The translations under genes and the position numbers were made by a program. Positions 39,251-51,300 of a stretch of 64,000 nucleotides of DNA are shown here, piece by piece. The stretch is from the NCBI RefSeq assembly GCF_036373705.1, contig NC_089863.1:5825357-5889356 (forward strand), written 5' to 3'. Positions within the stretch are counted from its first letter, which is position 1. The number at the start of each line of letters is the position of its first letter. This DNA comes from Amia ocellicauda (taxonomy: Eukaryota; Chordata; Actinopteri; Amiiformes; Amiidae). Below the pieces are notes generated by a model. It saw nothing but the letters and a program-made list of their open reading frames with translations. It was not told where the DNA came from and made no database searches.

Positions 39251-40786
39251 GTAGGGGTACTGATGCGGAGGTTCCTAGGGGCAGCCATGGGGGAGGAGCA
39301 ATGGCAGGTAGCGGTCCTCAGGCCACTGCAGGAGGAGCTGCTGACGTGGCACCAGTGCATCACAAAGACAGTGCAACACCTCCACTAGGGTTTCTACAGG
39401 GCCAGTGCCGATGAGATGTGGAAGACTTCTGCCGACTGGCCAGGAATTGAGAGGAAGGGATTGTGACTGGGTAGCTGAGTTGGCGTGAAGCAGAGAGTGT
39501 GTGCCAATGCTATGCGGGAGCGAGCGCCTGTGTGATAGAGAGCAGAATAGAGTGAGATAGGGAGTTAAGTGTAATTGTTTGGGCGTGGGTCTCAGCCGAT
39601 AGGGGCCTTTTAGATTGTGTTTTTTAAGGCCAATAAACCTTCCTGACGTTGCTTTATACTTGTTGTCTGCTAAAGGAAAAAGACCCCCGCTTGCTACATT
39701 ACTTTTGCTTCTTAACTTTCGAACTTTGGATTCACTTGACAATAGTACGTCCACCTGCTTCCGCAGTCCGTGCACCAGTCACAATCATAGATTTTTTAGA
39801 TTTGCTTTAACCCTGGCCAGTAGGAATTCGACCTGCCCACATCAAACATCTGTGTCTCTCTGCCCCCGCCCCACCCCCAAGGCATCGTAGGCTGGCAGGC
39901 GGCACAGACACAGGGCTGCGCACACACAAGAGCAAACCCACAAGCAGTGACCACATAGATACAGAATACTTTGTAAAAAATAATCCCAACGCTGGACGGG
40001 CCCCTTCGCTGCCTGGGGCCCTGGGACTCGAGCCCTGGTAAGCCCTTGCAATAAGTAAGCCTGACTACACCTATACTTAAGAATTAAACCGGCTCATCGT
40101 TATTGAATGCGAAGAAAATGTGAACAATCTTCTGTTTTTCACTTCTGACAGATTACATACAAATTTAAATACATTCGCTACATCATGAATGAACCAACTG
40201 GCAATATATTGTCTTTGAAATGAACTTTAAACAATTCCGCGATACAGCGAATAAAAAGCCTATCATTGATCTTTTAAAACTTATATTTTGAAAACAACCA
40301 CAGTCATACATACAACCTGCTACTTGAGAAACATAAATATTCTACTTTTCAGTACATCTAAACATTTGAATAAGTCGTGAAGTGATCTTACTTTAAGCGC
40401 ACTCTTCGGTCTGAAGTCATCTGAGGAGCCTTTTCTCAAAGTGGTCTGAAGGAAGAGCACTCGAGCGCTTTCAAATAATGAATCTGGGAACATCTGTGAC
40501 AGTATCAAACACGTGTTTAATGATTTATTATCCATTATTCGAGTTGCATACTGCAACTTCGGAGTCCTATACGACAAGGTCAGTGTGGAACCGTGTATGC
40601 ATGTCGTTATCCATCCAACACAAAACTATAATCGTGACTTTCATTCTTTCAAAAACATTGCTCGTGCCACTTTCCTTATGAATACGTTAATAAATAATCG
40701 AAGTCTTGTGGAGCTTACATCAGTTCATAATGACACAATCTGTTCCATATTTTGGATCTTTCTATCTCACGAGCGAAGTCACCGCT

Positions 40787-40858
40787 TCCCTGGTGGTCTA
40801 GTGGTTAGGATTCGGCGCTCTCACCGCCGCGGCCCGGGTTCGATTCCCGGTCAGGGAA
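40787..40858 (+). tRNA. tRNA-Glu (CTC), array copy 10
   Basis: Mature region identical to copy 1, T5 terminator present. Last tRNA of the array. Confidence 0.97.
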
Positions 40859-41903
40859 CTCGCTTTTTCCCGCCCCTTCCATAAACGAATGGAAAATCAA
40901 TAAATCAAAACGAGCACTAATCACGCTAAGTAGAGTGCATGTTATCAAATATGTATTTCCTGACTTCCCGTTTCAATCTTTGTAATGAGGGTGGGAGGTG
41001 CTGTATTGTGAGAAGAAGGGCCAAGTGCGCTGCTTGCAAAATGCAGGATGCTAAGGTAGCACATTACAAAGGATTGATGGAGAGAGACGATACTGCATTT
41101 CATAATACATCTTGAGACAGGTGTGAATTCTCACACTGTCAGAGAGTTGGCGCTGTCTTGGAAATATTACAGTGGTGGGTCCAAGGAGACACTTTTGTAA
41201 GTCAATCTTGTTTGCACGCTTGTATTATTTCATGACGGCTGCTAATTTGTCTTTGAGTGACCATCTAGGGAGGCATGTAAGAAATGCTGGAAAAAGACTC
41301 ATTCATGAACGGAAAAGATCTTCAGTTAAACTTCCGCAGTTTATTGTTAACCTATTTCTTGCTTTAATTTACTAATGTGATCTTTATAAGTGACATGGGA
41401 ATCGAGAATTAGTCAAAGGTATTGAAGAGGTTACTGCTGTAAATTGTGAGTTGTTGATTACTATAGAGGGAGGGCTGGAAGACTTAAGGGGATCTAAAAT
41501 ATACATTCTTTTTTTGTTTTGATTAGAGAAACATTGGTTTCAGCACCAGTTGAGCTTAAAACGTTTGAATTTAGGAGGAGATTAAGGTTAACCATCAACG
41601 GCTTTAAGGAAATCCCTGGTTTTGTTGTCCGTGAGAGCTGTTTGTATGTGTTCAGTTAGCAGTAAAGTGGCTGATGCAAGACGATCTTTTTGTGCAACAG
41701 ACAAACTGATTTTCAGATTCTGATTCTGAGATTCTAAATAAAAAACTGGCCAGTAAGTATTTTTCCAAATATTTTTTAGAACAGGTACAATGCTGATGGG
41801 TCTGTAGTTCGAAATGTGTTCTTTAATCAGATGGGGGTGATCAAGCCTTTCTTACAAATGGGATGAGTGTTATTTAAGATGCAAAGATTAGTAATGTGAT
41901 GAA

Positions 41904-43024
41904 TAATATTTTATACACATCTGCTGCGTTAAGAATGCTGACCAGCACCAGTCTACTCAAACACTCCAATATCAGCAACAAACTTAGGTTATGTTATGTT
42001 CATTATTATGCAGGAGGTAAACCATCTGGTATTTGAATGAGATGTAATCACTTCCAATAGATAAGACTGTAACCTGTCTATCTGAAGATGCAAAAAGGCT
42101 TCTCCAAACTCACATGTATATTTATCTATAATCTATATTTATGTTTTATGTAATAAACTTGTTACTTCTTCATCGCTGTATCCTGGGATTTACAAAAACC
42201 ACAACAGATATAAAGAACGATAATAACCAGCTCCTCAACCAGCCGCTCCCTGAAGGCCAACTGTGTGAGATGCGCCAGCCCTTTCACCTTGGTCAGGTGC
42301 TGGTGCAGGATGAAGGAGTTGACGACAGCAGTGTCCATAAAGTGGTAAAGGAGGGTCTTGTACCACTTCATGGTCTTCTGCAGGACATGGCAGTAGCCAA
42401 GCAGAGCATCGGACAGGTCGACGCCCCCAATTCCAGCAGTGTAGTCCTTCACGGCACAAGGGATGGTGACATCCTTCCGTATCCAAGCTCCATTCTCCTT
42501 CACTCTGCGATTGGCAAAGTCATATAGATATATATACATACATACAGTTAGGTCCATAACTGGGTAGATGAGCAGCGGAGGACACCGTGGGCACACTGGC
42601 CTGGTCTGGCTACCCAAGTAGGGGTACTGATGCGGAGGTTCCTAGGGGCAGCCATGGGGGAGGAGCAATGGCAGGTAGCGGTCCTCAGGCCACTGCAGGA
42701 GGAGCTGCTGACGTGGCACCAGTGCATCACAAAGACAGTGCAACACCTCCACTAGGGTTTCTACAGGGCCAGTGCCGATGAGATGTGGAAGACTTCTGCC
42801 GACTGGCCAGGAATTGAGAGGAAGGGATTGTGACTGGGTAGCTGAGTTGGCGTGAAGCAGAGAGTGTGTGTCAATGCTATGCGGGAGCGAGCGCCTGTCT
42901 GATAGAGAGCAGGATAGAGTGAGATAGGGAGTTAAGTGTAATTGTTTGGGCGTGGGTCTCAGCCGATAGGGGCCTTTTAGATTGTGTTTTTTATGGCCAA
43001 TAAACCTTCCTGACGTTGCTTTAT
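41904..43024. repeat. Array unit 11 (terminal partial unit, no tRNA)
   Basis: Leader, truncated transposase remnant (same junction as units 7 and 10) and the first ~230 bp of the unique segment. The array then breaks off at about 43024, before the tRNA position. Confidence 0.9.
42227..42617 (-). mobile_element. piggyBac transposase remnant, truncated, unit 11
   Basis: Tyr variant, same junction as unit 7; His-to-Met change in the FYHF(V/M)DTAVV stretch is shared with unit 7. Confidence 0.82.
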
Positions 43025-43984
43025 TGTTGCCATTGTAATTAACATCAATACGTGTTTTGGCTCTTTCTTTCTAACATTAAATTTCCAATTGAACTCAGTC
43101 CAATCTCACTACAGTGTACTGGATTAGCCAATAAGCCTTCTGGATGCTTTGGAGTGAATTCACGGTCAAAATTTGCAAGGGTACAAATACCAGCTGTACT
43201 TGCAAAACTGTATTCTAAAGAGTTAATCGGCTGACGGTAAAAATAAAAAAACCTCGAGCATATGCAAATTAGATACTATTGTGTGTGTATGTAACTCCTA
43301 CATCCTGACTGTTCCCGGTTTCAACGCTAGGGGTCACCCGAGCCACACTTTCCCCAGACTCTGTTCCAAGACCTGGACAGAATACATTATTAAATTATCA
43401 TCCCAGCTGTCCTTGTTAATCATCCCCACCTGTTTCCTTTCCACCCGCTCATTAAACCACATATATACTCCTTTATTCCCCGCACTACTCGCGAAGTCTT
43501 GCCTTGGCTTTACCGCAGCATTTGTGAGGCTTAGAATTACGTATCTGTCTACCCGTTTATTGTATCGACCTTCTACCTGTTTAAAGTCTCTGGATTGTCC
43601 CGATTATCGTTGTTTGCCTGATCGATCGACCTACCTTCCGTGACCCTGACTATTCTTTGGCTAATCCCTCTTGATACTCCTGACACCGCAACTGGATCCT
43701 ACTATCTCCTGTCTTCCGCGGTCCCAGCCTGAAAGACCTGAGGTCTTGTCAAATTTAAATACAATAAATGACATATCAGCTCTAAATAAATATTCAAGTG
43801 TATATGAATATATATATTTATTGGAATGGAATATGTAAAATGTTGTTGTATAGTTCTGTATGTCTGTCTCTCTTCCCCTCCACAGCCACTTTTCTCTTTG
43901 TCTGGTTCAATGTGGAAAACACATCGAACCACTCTCTCCCCCACAGTCCTTTGTGCATCACAGAATGCTTTGCGGAGCAAGCGG

Positions 43985-43992
43985 TGACGTCA
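43985..43992. promoter_or_regulatory. CRE palindrome TGACGTCA
   Basis: Perfect 8-bp cAMP-response/ATF site, within a stretch that also has CCAAT motifs. No gene attached to it was recognised, so its role is unknown. Confidence 0.35.
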
Positions 43993-44489
43993 CCCCGATG
44001 GTTGGTAACTCCACCCTCCAAAGGAGGAAGAGGAAGTAGAGAAGCGAGGGCTGAGCCAATCCACATGCACATCCGGGACACTGCCCTCTGCTGATTGGAC
44101 ATCATGCACCTTTTGTTTAAAACTGTAAAAAATGCAAACCCGTAAGATATCTGTAAGAAAAAGCTGTTTTAACCCAAGAACGCCTCGCGTTTGCTCTGTT
44201 GCTCTTCATCCATTTGCAACACAACTCCTGTGCTACCATTTTCATCAATTTAAGAGGGGTTCTTCACAGCCCTGACAGTGTACGGAGTGTATGCATTTGT
44301 CTTTGTATGAAAGATCATAAATGCTTGTTAAAATGCTCTTTAGTTTGTTTTATACCACCCTACTGTTACGAAAGGTGGTGGCAGCTCTCAGGCTACCAGG
44401 TTCACATGCCCAACTTAATCCAGTTTATCGGTGACATCAGGGACAATTGTAGCTATAAGTCCTGAGTCACTACATGTGTTTCCAGAAAA

Positions 44490-44497
44490 TGACGTCA
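44490..44497. promoter_or_regulatory. Second CRE palindrome TGACGTCA
   Basis: Perfect CRE 505 bp from the first; an AP-1-like TGAGTCA lies just upstream at 44463..44469. Function unproven. Confidence 0.3.
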
Positions 44498-44915
44498 TCA
44501 GATCAAATAAAACACAGGTAATCATATTTATAGTAAATTAATGTCTGTATAGTAATAGCTTTATTTTAGAGATGTCTTCCTCGATATGTGATTATAATCC
44601 CCCACTGTCCCAGAATATATACAAATGACCCTGTTATTTCCCACACTGCGCTGGCAAGGAAACGGTTTGAAGTCCTCCCATAAGTGCCAACTTCAGTGTC
44701 TGACACTGAGGCTCCTGAACACAATACAGTAAACATCTGAACTTGAACAGCACCTGTGTCCTATGGTTTTAGACTAAATCAAAGTATTCAAAATGGATGT
44801 CATATTTTCAGTAATGCGTATTCTACACATTATATTTACTAGGTCGATGTCTTAAAATACTGTTGATACAGTACCACACCCACAGAATACTCGACATGTA
44901 TGTATATTGATTCCC

Positions 44916-44921
44916 TTTATT
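44916..44921 (-). promoter_or_regulatory. Likely poly(A) signal of the caspase gene
   Basis: AATAAA on the minus strand about 400 bp past the caspase stop codon. It is the first canonical signal I found there. Confidence 0.45.
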
Positions 44922-45314
44922 TTCCAATTAAAAAGAAACATTTCTCTGGAGACAAATGAAATGAGAGCAGACATGCTTAAACATAGAAGGCCCATCTTAA
45001 ACCAGGAGCACAGCACTAAGGGAGATATTGTAGTAATATTAAAATATAGCAAAGCATATAAAAGTCTCTAACAATTTAGTATAAACTAGCATAATGGATA
45101 TAAAAAGGTATCCTAGATATATAGGCAAAGGATATAAATGTGTCCCTGTTAATGCAATTGAATATAATTGAAAGACAGAGCTGATGTTATTGAAAATCAT
45201 TTGGTTTACCCTGACTGCTTGGTCCAGGGAACAAGAGCAGGTCATTCAGGACACTTTGAGAGGTAAGACAATATTAGGGACTATAAAGTTTTCAGAAATG
45301 CTTGAATGAAAGAA

Positions 45315-48300
45315 TTAATGCCGTTCTCGTTTCCTCACACTTTGGGTTTGGGTTCCATGTCTCCTGTCTGGGGGGAAGAAGAAAACAAACTCATCAGGAG
45401 GAAGTGTGCTGGGGATGCAAATTGGTGGAGCATGCTGCCCCAGTGGTGAGCTCCTAACACCGGTGTCACACTGAAACATTTCCCCTCTCTCTTTCAGCCT
45501 CCTGGGTTTAAGGGATATGCTCAGCTGTGATGACAAAAAGGGAAAACAAACATACTTTCACCTGTATTTGTCCCCCTAACATAGAGATCAGCAACCATAG
45601 TGCGTCGCTCACTGGAGCACTGGTTTGGACAATAAGAGATGTGCAGCTGAGACACTATGACAGCTGGTGGCTCTGGCCCAGTCCAAGGCTTAATTATGGA
45701 CAGTGCATACCCTGCAGTGTCCTCTGTGTGCTGAACACCACAGTGAGAGATCTGCTTCTGTTACTTCAGGAAGAGAGCACGGGTCAGGTTGGACTCCATG
45801 TTCAGGACAATCTTTGCAGGCTGTTCAATAATGGCACCATCAGGCTGGGTCTCCCCTAAATATAGTCCTGATGGACCAGAATCCGGTTCACCTGCAACAC
45901 AGAAAGGGCTCTTTATGTCTGGTGTCTCAGTCTCTCAGCTAGCATCAGTGTAACCCTCCCATACTGTGTTTTTTTGTTTGTTTTTTGGGGGGGAATTGCA
46001 CTCAACCTTTACTGGTGTACCTTCTTCTCTACTGCTAGTAGTAAATGATATATTATGTATGGCACTGCTTCTTTTAGAAGAAAAAAGCTGTGGTGTCAAA
46101 CTACTGTGAAATAAATTAAAATCCACAAATGTACTTTACTAATCAAAGGCATCATTTATTTTGAGATATTAACAGCTTGCTTTTGCTTGGTTCTGGACAC
46201 TTTTAAATTGTGTCATGTGTCAAGAATGAATAATTGTGTCCATTTCTCCATTTAATACAGGAGCAAAATGCTTCTTTCCCGCATGTTCAACAGACATGTC
46301 CACTGCTGACCACAATCACATTGGGAGAGACTTACTGTTTTTTGTCCACTTCCACCTGGTCCCAGAATGCACCACCAAACTTTCATCATAACTCTCAAAT
46401 GTGAAGATTCAGATTACTTGGGGGCGGGGCCATTTTGTGTTTTTCTAAAGTGCCAATCAGCTCAAATAACTGAAGGGCTGGCTAGCAAGATATGCACATG
46501 ACCTTGCGTGCCAAGATATATACGGCTCTGCGTGCCACTGTGGGCACACGTGCCACAGGCTTGCCATCGCTGCTCTAGGGTCTAACAGCCTCACTCCGAC
46601 ACCATGACCAACGTGGGTCATTTCAGCCCAAATCACTTAACAGCGAAAGGTCACGGCTGCCACACTTACCTTTGTGAACAGGTCCAGCACGTGGTACCGG
46701 TCATCAAATTGCTTGAAGACTTTCTCCATGTTCAGAATCAGCGGGGATCCATTAAAAGGGTGGCGCAAGGCCTTGTAACCTGTGTTGTTGTGACAGTAAG
46801 TCATAGAATGTGTAAATGTGTTACGAATGCACATATTTGACACCCTAACTTTTAGTTTCTGGAAAAGACTGGAAACATAATGTACTGGACTGTACTGTCT
46901 CACGGTAGGACCAGGGCTGAGACCCTGCTGAACTGGACTGTGTCTCTGCAGGACCAGGGCTGAGACCTTGTTGGGCTGGACTGTGTTTCCCAGGACCAAG
47001 GTTAAAGATGGATTACCTGGCAGTGTAGGGTACACAGCGAGGGTGTCACTGATGATGGGCAGACTGAACTTGAACGGGCTGTCCTCCTCGTATGCCGTCT
47101 CCATGGCTTCGTCATCAGCCTGCATCACACTGCTGTCCCGGTTACCTGGTGGAGACGCAGATACTGAGAGGCAGCAGGCAACACCCAGCAGCCAACACTC
47201 ACCATTGTCTCCACGACGATCCCATTGTCTCCGCCCCTTGATAAGGTGATTGGTCAGATGGCCCTCTCCTTTGATCAACCCACCATTTGCAGATGGCACT
47301 GGTTCACCCTCATGCAAGTTTAACCCTGCTAAATTTCCCACAGGATTTGATTTTATACATTGCTTAACTGTGGCTGTGCCCCTGTGTCCCAGTGCTCTCC
47401 TGTGGTCTAACCCCTTCCCTGTGCTGGACTCCACTGTGCTATGAATAAACCCTGTGCTGCCACAGTCCACAGGCCTCAGACACACAGATCCTTGGGTATC
47501 AGGCCATGGGTCAGGGCAGTAACACACAGTGAAGGAATGGCGAACTGAGCAAGGGTGCTCTGGCATAAGAGAATCTCTTTACGTTATACATACTTCCTCG
47601 ACAGGCCTGGATGATGAAGACCTTGGGTTTGCCCTGCAGCTGGGGGCAATTGTGGTTGTTGAAGAGGCTGAAGATTTCACTCAGAGGGACCAGGTTCTTA
47701 TCAACTCCTACAATCAGGGCCTTGCCGTCCTTCATTGTCCCGTGGGCCATGAGCACCACGAAGCAGCACTTGACATCTTTACTGAGGCCGTCTCTGAATG
47801 TTCTTATTTCTGGGACGATCTCCTGTTAATGGGAAGGGGGGGAATTGCGGTGAGAGTCAGTCTGTGCAGCTCAGCACAGTCCAGTGCGTATTTTCATGAC
47901 AAAACCATCTGTTTTATTTCTATTACCAGCTGGGCATGAACTGGGTTCGATTCTGGGCCCTTGGGGGGTGTCTGTCTGTGTGGAGTGGCCCTATTCTCCC
48001 AGTGGGATTTCTCTGGTGCTGTCTACTTGGCCCTGTAGTTGTGTATGTGAGTGTCAGTGTGATAGCCAGTAAGCATGACTGTATTACAGGAAAGGGCCTA
48101 GGCAAGGTGCTGTTGAAGAGAGTGGCCCTGGTGCCCTGTGTCTGCCAAGTTTGGCTCCAGCTCACTGGCCCCACTATTCAGGATGAAGCAGCTCTTGATG
48201 ATGGATGTATGATAGATTTACTGATGGTGTATAGAGACATAGTTACCTTTCCATCCAGGTCTTCTTTTATTTTCAAGTTGAAGCTGTATCGTTTCTCCAT

Positions 48301-51300
48301 TAAGTCATTAACGATCTGCAGGTCTCTTTTCGCCCCGGGTCTGTCAACCTTCTGACACAAAACGAAAACGTCCCGTGTTCCATTGATGTCATAGACATCA
48401 CCCTGACAGAAGAGGAGAGCAAAGGGGTTGTTCTCATGTGAAGGATTAACAGGAGACCTCTGATTGTCAGAGTACATTCCCCTTCTCTTTCGTCACCTGT
48501 ACTCTCCTGTCTCTGTCTGTGGCAACTTGTAAATACTTCTGTTTACCTCTTAGTCTCAACAGCTGCTTTAAGACTAAAGGCACTTAATGCAGCTGTTGAG
48601 ACCAAGAGGTAAACAGAAGTATTTACAAGTTGCCACAGACAGACACAGGAAAGTACAGGTGAGAGGCAGCCATCTTGTTGTTTGACTAGTTTCAGACCAG
48701 TCTTAGCATTGCTCATTTTGTTTTAAGTTTGTCTTAATTGAAGTTAGCATTCAGAAGCATGTGGCCACTACAGTGTTAGGTTTGCAGAATATCTGCCTTC
48801 CTGGATGAACTCCTCCACGAAGGTTTCATTTTTTAATGTTGTTGGCATGTTGAAATCCTAGAGATGAAGGTCTGTGATGTTGAGGTCCAGCTTGTTGATC
48901 TGTGCTGTATTAGTGATATAGAAGAATTGGTCAATCAGCCCATGAGAGAGATGGTGTGCACGCCAAAACCTAGGAGAGTTGAGCCCTCAGACCAGGACAG
49001 TGTAGAGAACTGCTGGGTTACAGTAGGTCATAACCGCAGAACAGGGCATGCACAACCCCTAGAGACACCCCAAGAGCTAGAATTGCCCAACAGGTTCCAA
49101 CTGCTGGAGACCGAGTTGGACAGTGACAGCTCAGAGGGTGATGGGGGGGGGGGCAGTTGAGCACCAGAGCACCATGGTCCCCACTCCCCCCCAGAAGAGG
49201 GAGGTAGTTATAGTAGGAGACTCAATTCTTAGAGGTGTAGATCACACAGTGTGTTCTAGTGATAAGGAGACCCGCATGGTATCTTGCCTGCCTGGTGCTC
49301 AGGTTGCAGATCTCCCTAAATTAGTAGACGGGCTACTGGCCAAAGCCGGAGGGAATTCACTGGTCATGGTCCACATTGGAACCAATGACATAGGAAAAGG
49401 TAGGACAGAGGTTCTGCAAGACAAATTTAAAGAGTTAGGAAAGAAACTAAAGAGCAGAACCTCCACGGTAGTTTTCGCTGTAATATTTCCGGTACCACGT
49501 GCCAGGCCAGGGAGAGGCAGAGATTAGAAAGTTTAACATGTGGCTGAAAGCTTGGTGTAGGGAAGAGGGTTTAAGGTTTATGACACATTGGTCTTTCTTC
49601 TGGGATAGATGGGACCTTTACAAACCGGACAGTCTACACCTAAACAGAAGGGGGGCTAATGCATTGGGAGACCGGATGTGCAGAGTAATTGAGAATCTTT
49701 TAAACTAGGGACCAGGGGGGCAGGGAGCTCTGACAATGGGATATGTTCCTCTAAGGAAAGAAAACAAAGATGAACTGGTAGTAGGAAAGTCCTGAAATGT
49801 TTGTACCTCAATGCCAGGAATATAAGAGACAAGATGTTAGACCTAGAAGCCACAGTGCTGGCATAAGAACATAAGAACATAAGAACATAAGAAAGTTTAC
49901 AAACGAGAGGAGGCTTTTTGACCCATTGTACTCGTTTGGTGTTCATTAATATCTAAGTGATCCAAGGATCCTATCCAGTCTATTTTTAAATGTTCCCAAA
50001 CTTTCAGCTTCAACCACATCGCTGGAGAGTTTGTTCAGATTGTGACTACTATTTGTGTAAAGAAGCGTCTCCTGCTTTCCGTTTTGAATGCCTTGAAGCC
50101 CAATTTCCATTTGTGTCCCCGGGTGCGTGTTTCCCGGATGATCTGGAAAAGCTCCTCTGGTTTGATGTGGTCGATGCCTTTCATGATTTTGAAGACTTGA
50201 ATCAAGTCCCCATGTAGTCTCCTCTGTTCCAGGGTGAAAGGTTCAGGTCCTCAGTCTCTCAGTAGGACATTCCCTTCAGACCTGGAATAAGTCTGGTTGC
50301 TCTCCTCTGAACTGCCTCTAGAGCAGCAATATCCTTCTTGAAGTGTGGAGCCCAGAACTGCACACAGTATCCAGATGAGCTCTAACTAGTGCATTGTACA
50401 GTCTGAACATTACATCCCTTGTTTTATATTCTACACTTTTGACAATATACCCTAGCATTCTGTTTTCCTTTTTTATTGCTTCCCCACATTGCTCGGATGG
50501 AGAAAGTGAGGAGTCCACATAGACTCCTAGGTCTTTCTCATGCGTTACTTCATCTAGATCTGTACCTCCCATAGTGTAATTATAGTAGACATTTTTGTTA
50601 TCTGCATGTATTACCTTGCACTTGTCCACATTGAATTTCATTTGCTAGGTGTCGGCCCACAACTGAATATTATCTAAGTCCCTCTGAATAGCCTGTGCTG
50701 CCAAGATTGTATCTGCTGAGCCACCTATTTCAGTATCATCTCCAAATTTGACAAGTTTGCTAACTATCCCAGAGTCCAGATCATTAATATAGATTAGAAA
50801 AAGCACAGGCCCTAGTACTGATCTCTGTGGAACTCCACTAACAACCTCAATCCAGCTAGAAGCAACTCCTCTAATCGACACCCTCTGCTTCCTATACTCC
50901 TACAACATCATAGTCACATGCTAGCACTGTGGCTTCCAAGTCTAACATCTTGTTCCTTATACTGCTGGCATTGAGGTACAAATATTTCAGGACTTTCCTA
51001 CTAGCATTTTCCCTTGGTTTTCTTTCCTTAGTGGCATGTGACTATGGTGTTGTAGGAGTGACAGAAACATGGGGGTGGGGTAGCATTATATGTCAGAAAT
51101 TACATTGAGGCAGAAGAACTGAAATTAGATCCCAGTAACAGAACATAATCTTTGTGGGTCAAACTTTTGAACAAGCGATCTGGAGAATTAGTGGTAGGAG
51201 TGTTACAGACCACCCAACTCAGATATTCAGAAAGATGTTGCATTGTACACTGTAATCAGGACTGCATGTAGCAAGGATGTGGCTGTTATAATGGGGGATT

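Larger units (their letters stand above)
38537..41903. repeat. Array unit 10 (subrepeat truncated, as unit 7)
   Basis: 3367 bp with the same deletion junction as unit 7 (near 38860). tRNA-Glu 40787..40858, LINE RT fragment about 41588..41874. Confidence 0.92.
1..43024. repeat. Composite tandem array of tRNA-Glu / piggyBac-remnant units
   Basis: The same ordered blocks recur at least ten times: leader, piggyBac subrepeat(s), unique segment, tRNA-Glu, LINE fragment. Copies are nearly identical over kilobases. Unit starts (the TAATATTTTATACAC motif) fall at 1, 7230, 13363, 18393, 23423, 27360, 31309, 34677, 35682, 38537 and 41904. Spacing is 3.94 kb plus multiples of about 1.094 kb on the left and 3.37 kb or less on the right. 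The array stops at about 43024, where the TGACGTTGCTTTAT motif runs into unrelated sequence. The left edge lies outside the window. No intact host protein gene is visible inside; the many short ORFs recur only because the DNA is repeated. Confidence 0.97.
43025..45314. other. Array-to-caspase intergenic region
   Basis: No gene recognised. A ~110 bp stretch near 43040..43160 resembles 55495..55600 (dispersed repeat). 43300..43690 is C/T-rich with a weak 120-codon frame of repeat-like composition. 43900..44110 has promoter-like features: CCAAT motifs in both orientations and a CRE. The caspase 3' UTR and its likely poly(A) signal lie at its right end. Confidence 0.5.

Noticed and set aside
1-43024. 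CRISPR-like or bacterial repeat system
   Set aside because: The repeat unit is kilobases long, carries eukaryotic tRNA and transposon parts, and lies beside spliced vertebrate genes.
43281-43643. A 120-codon frame in C/T-rich sequence
   Set aside because: Low-complexity, repeat-like composition; no splice or promoter context and no recognisable domain.
43702-44105. Overlapping frames on both strands near the first CRE
   Set aside because: No protein motifs; GC bias and promoter-like DNA explain the open frames.
45527-45859. A 110-codon plus-strand frame in caspase intron 7
   Set aside because: Antisense to the gene and partly within a probable hAT remnant; no domain.
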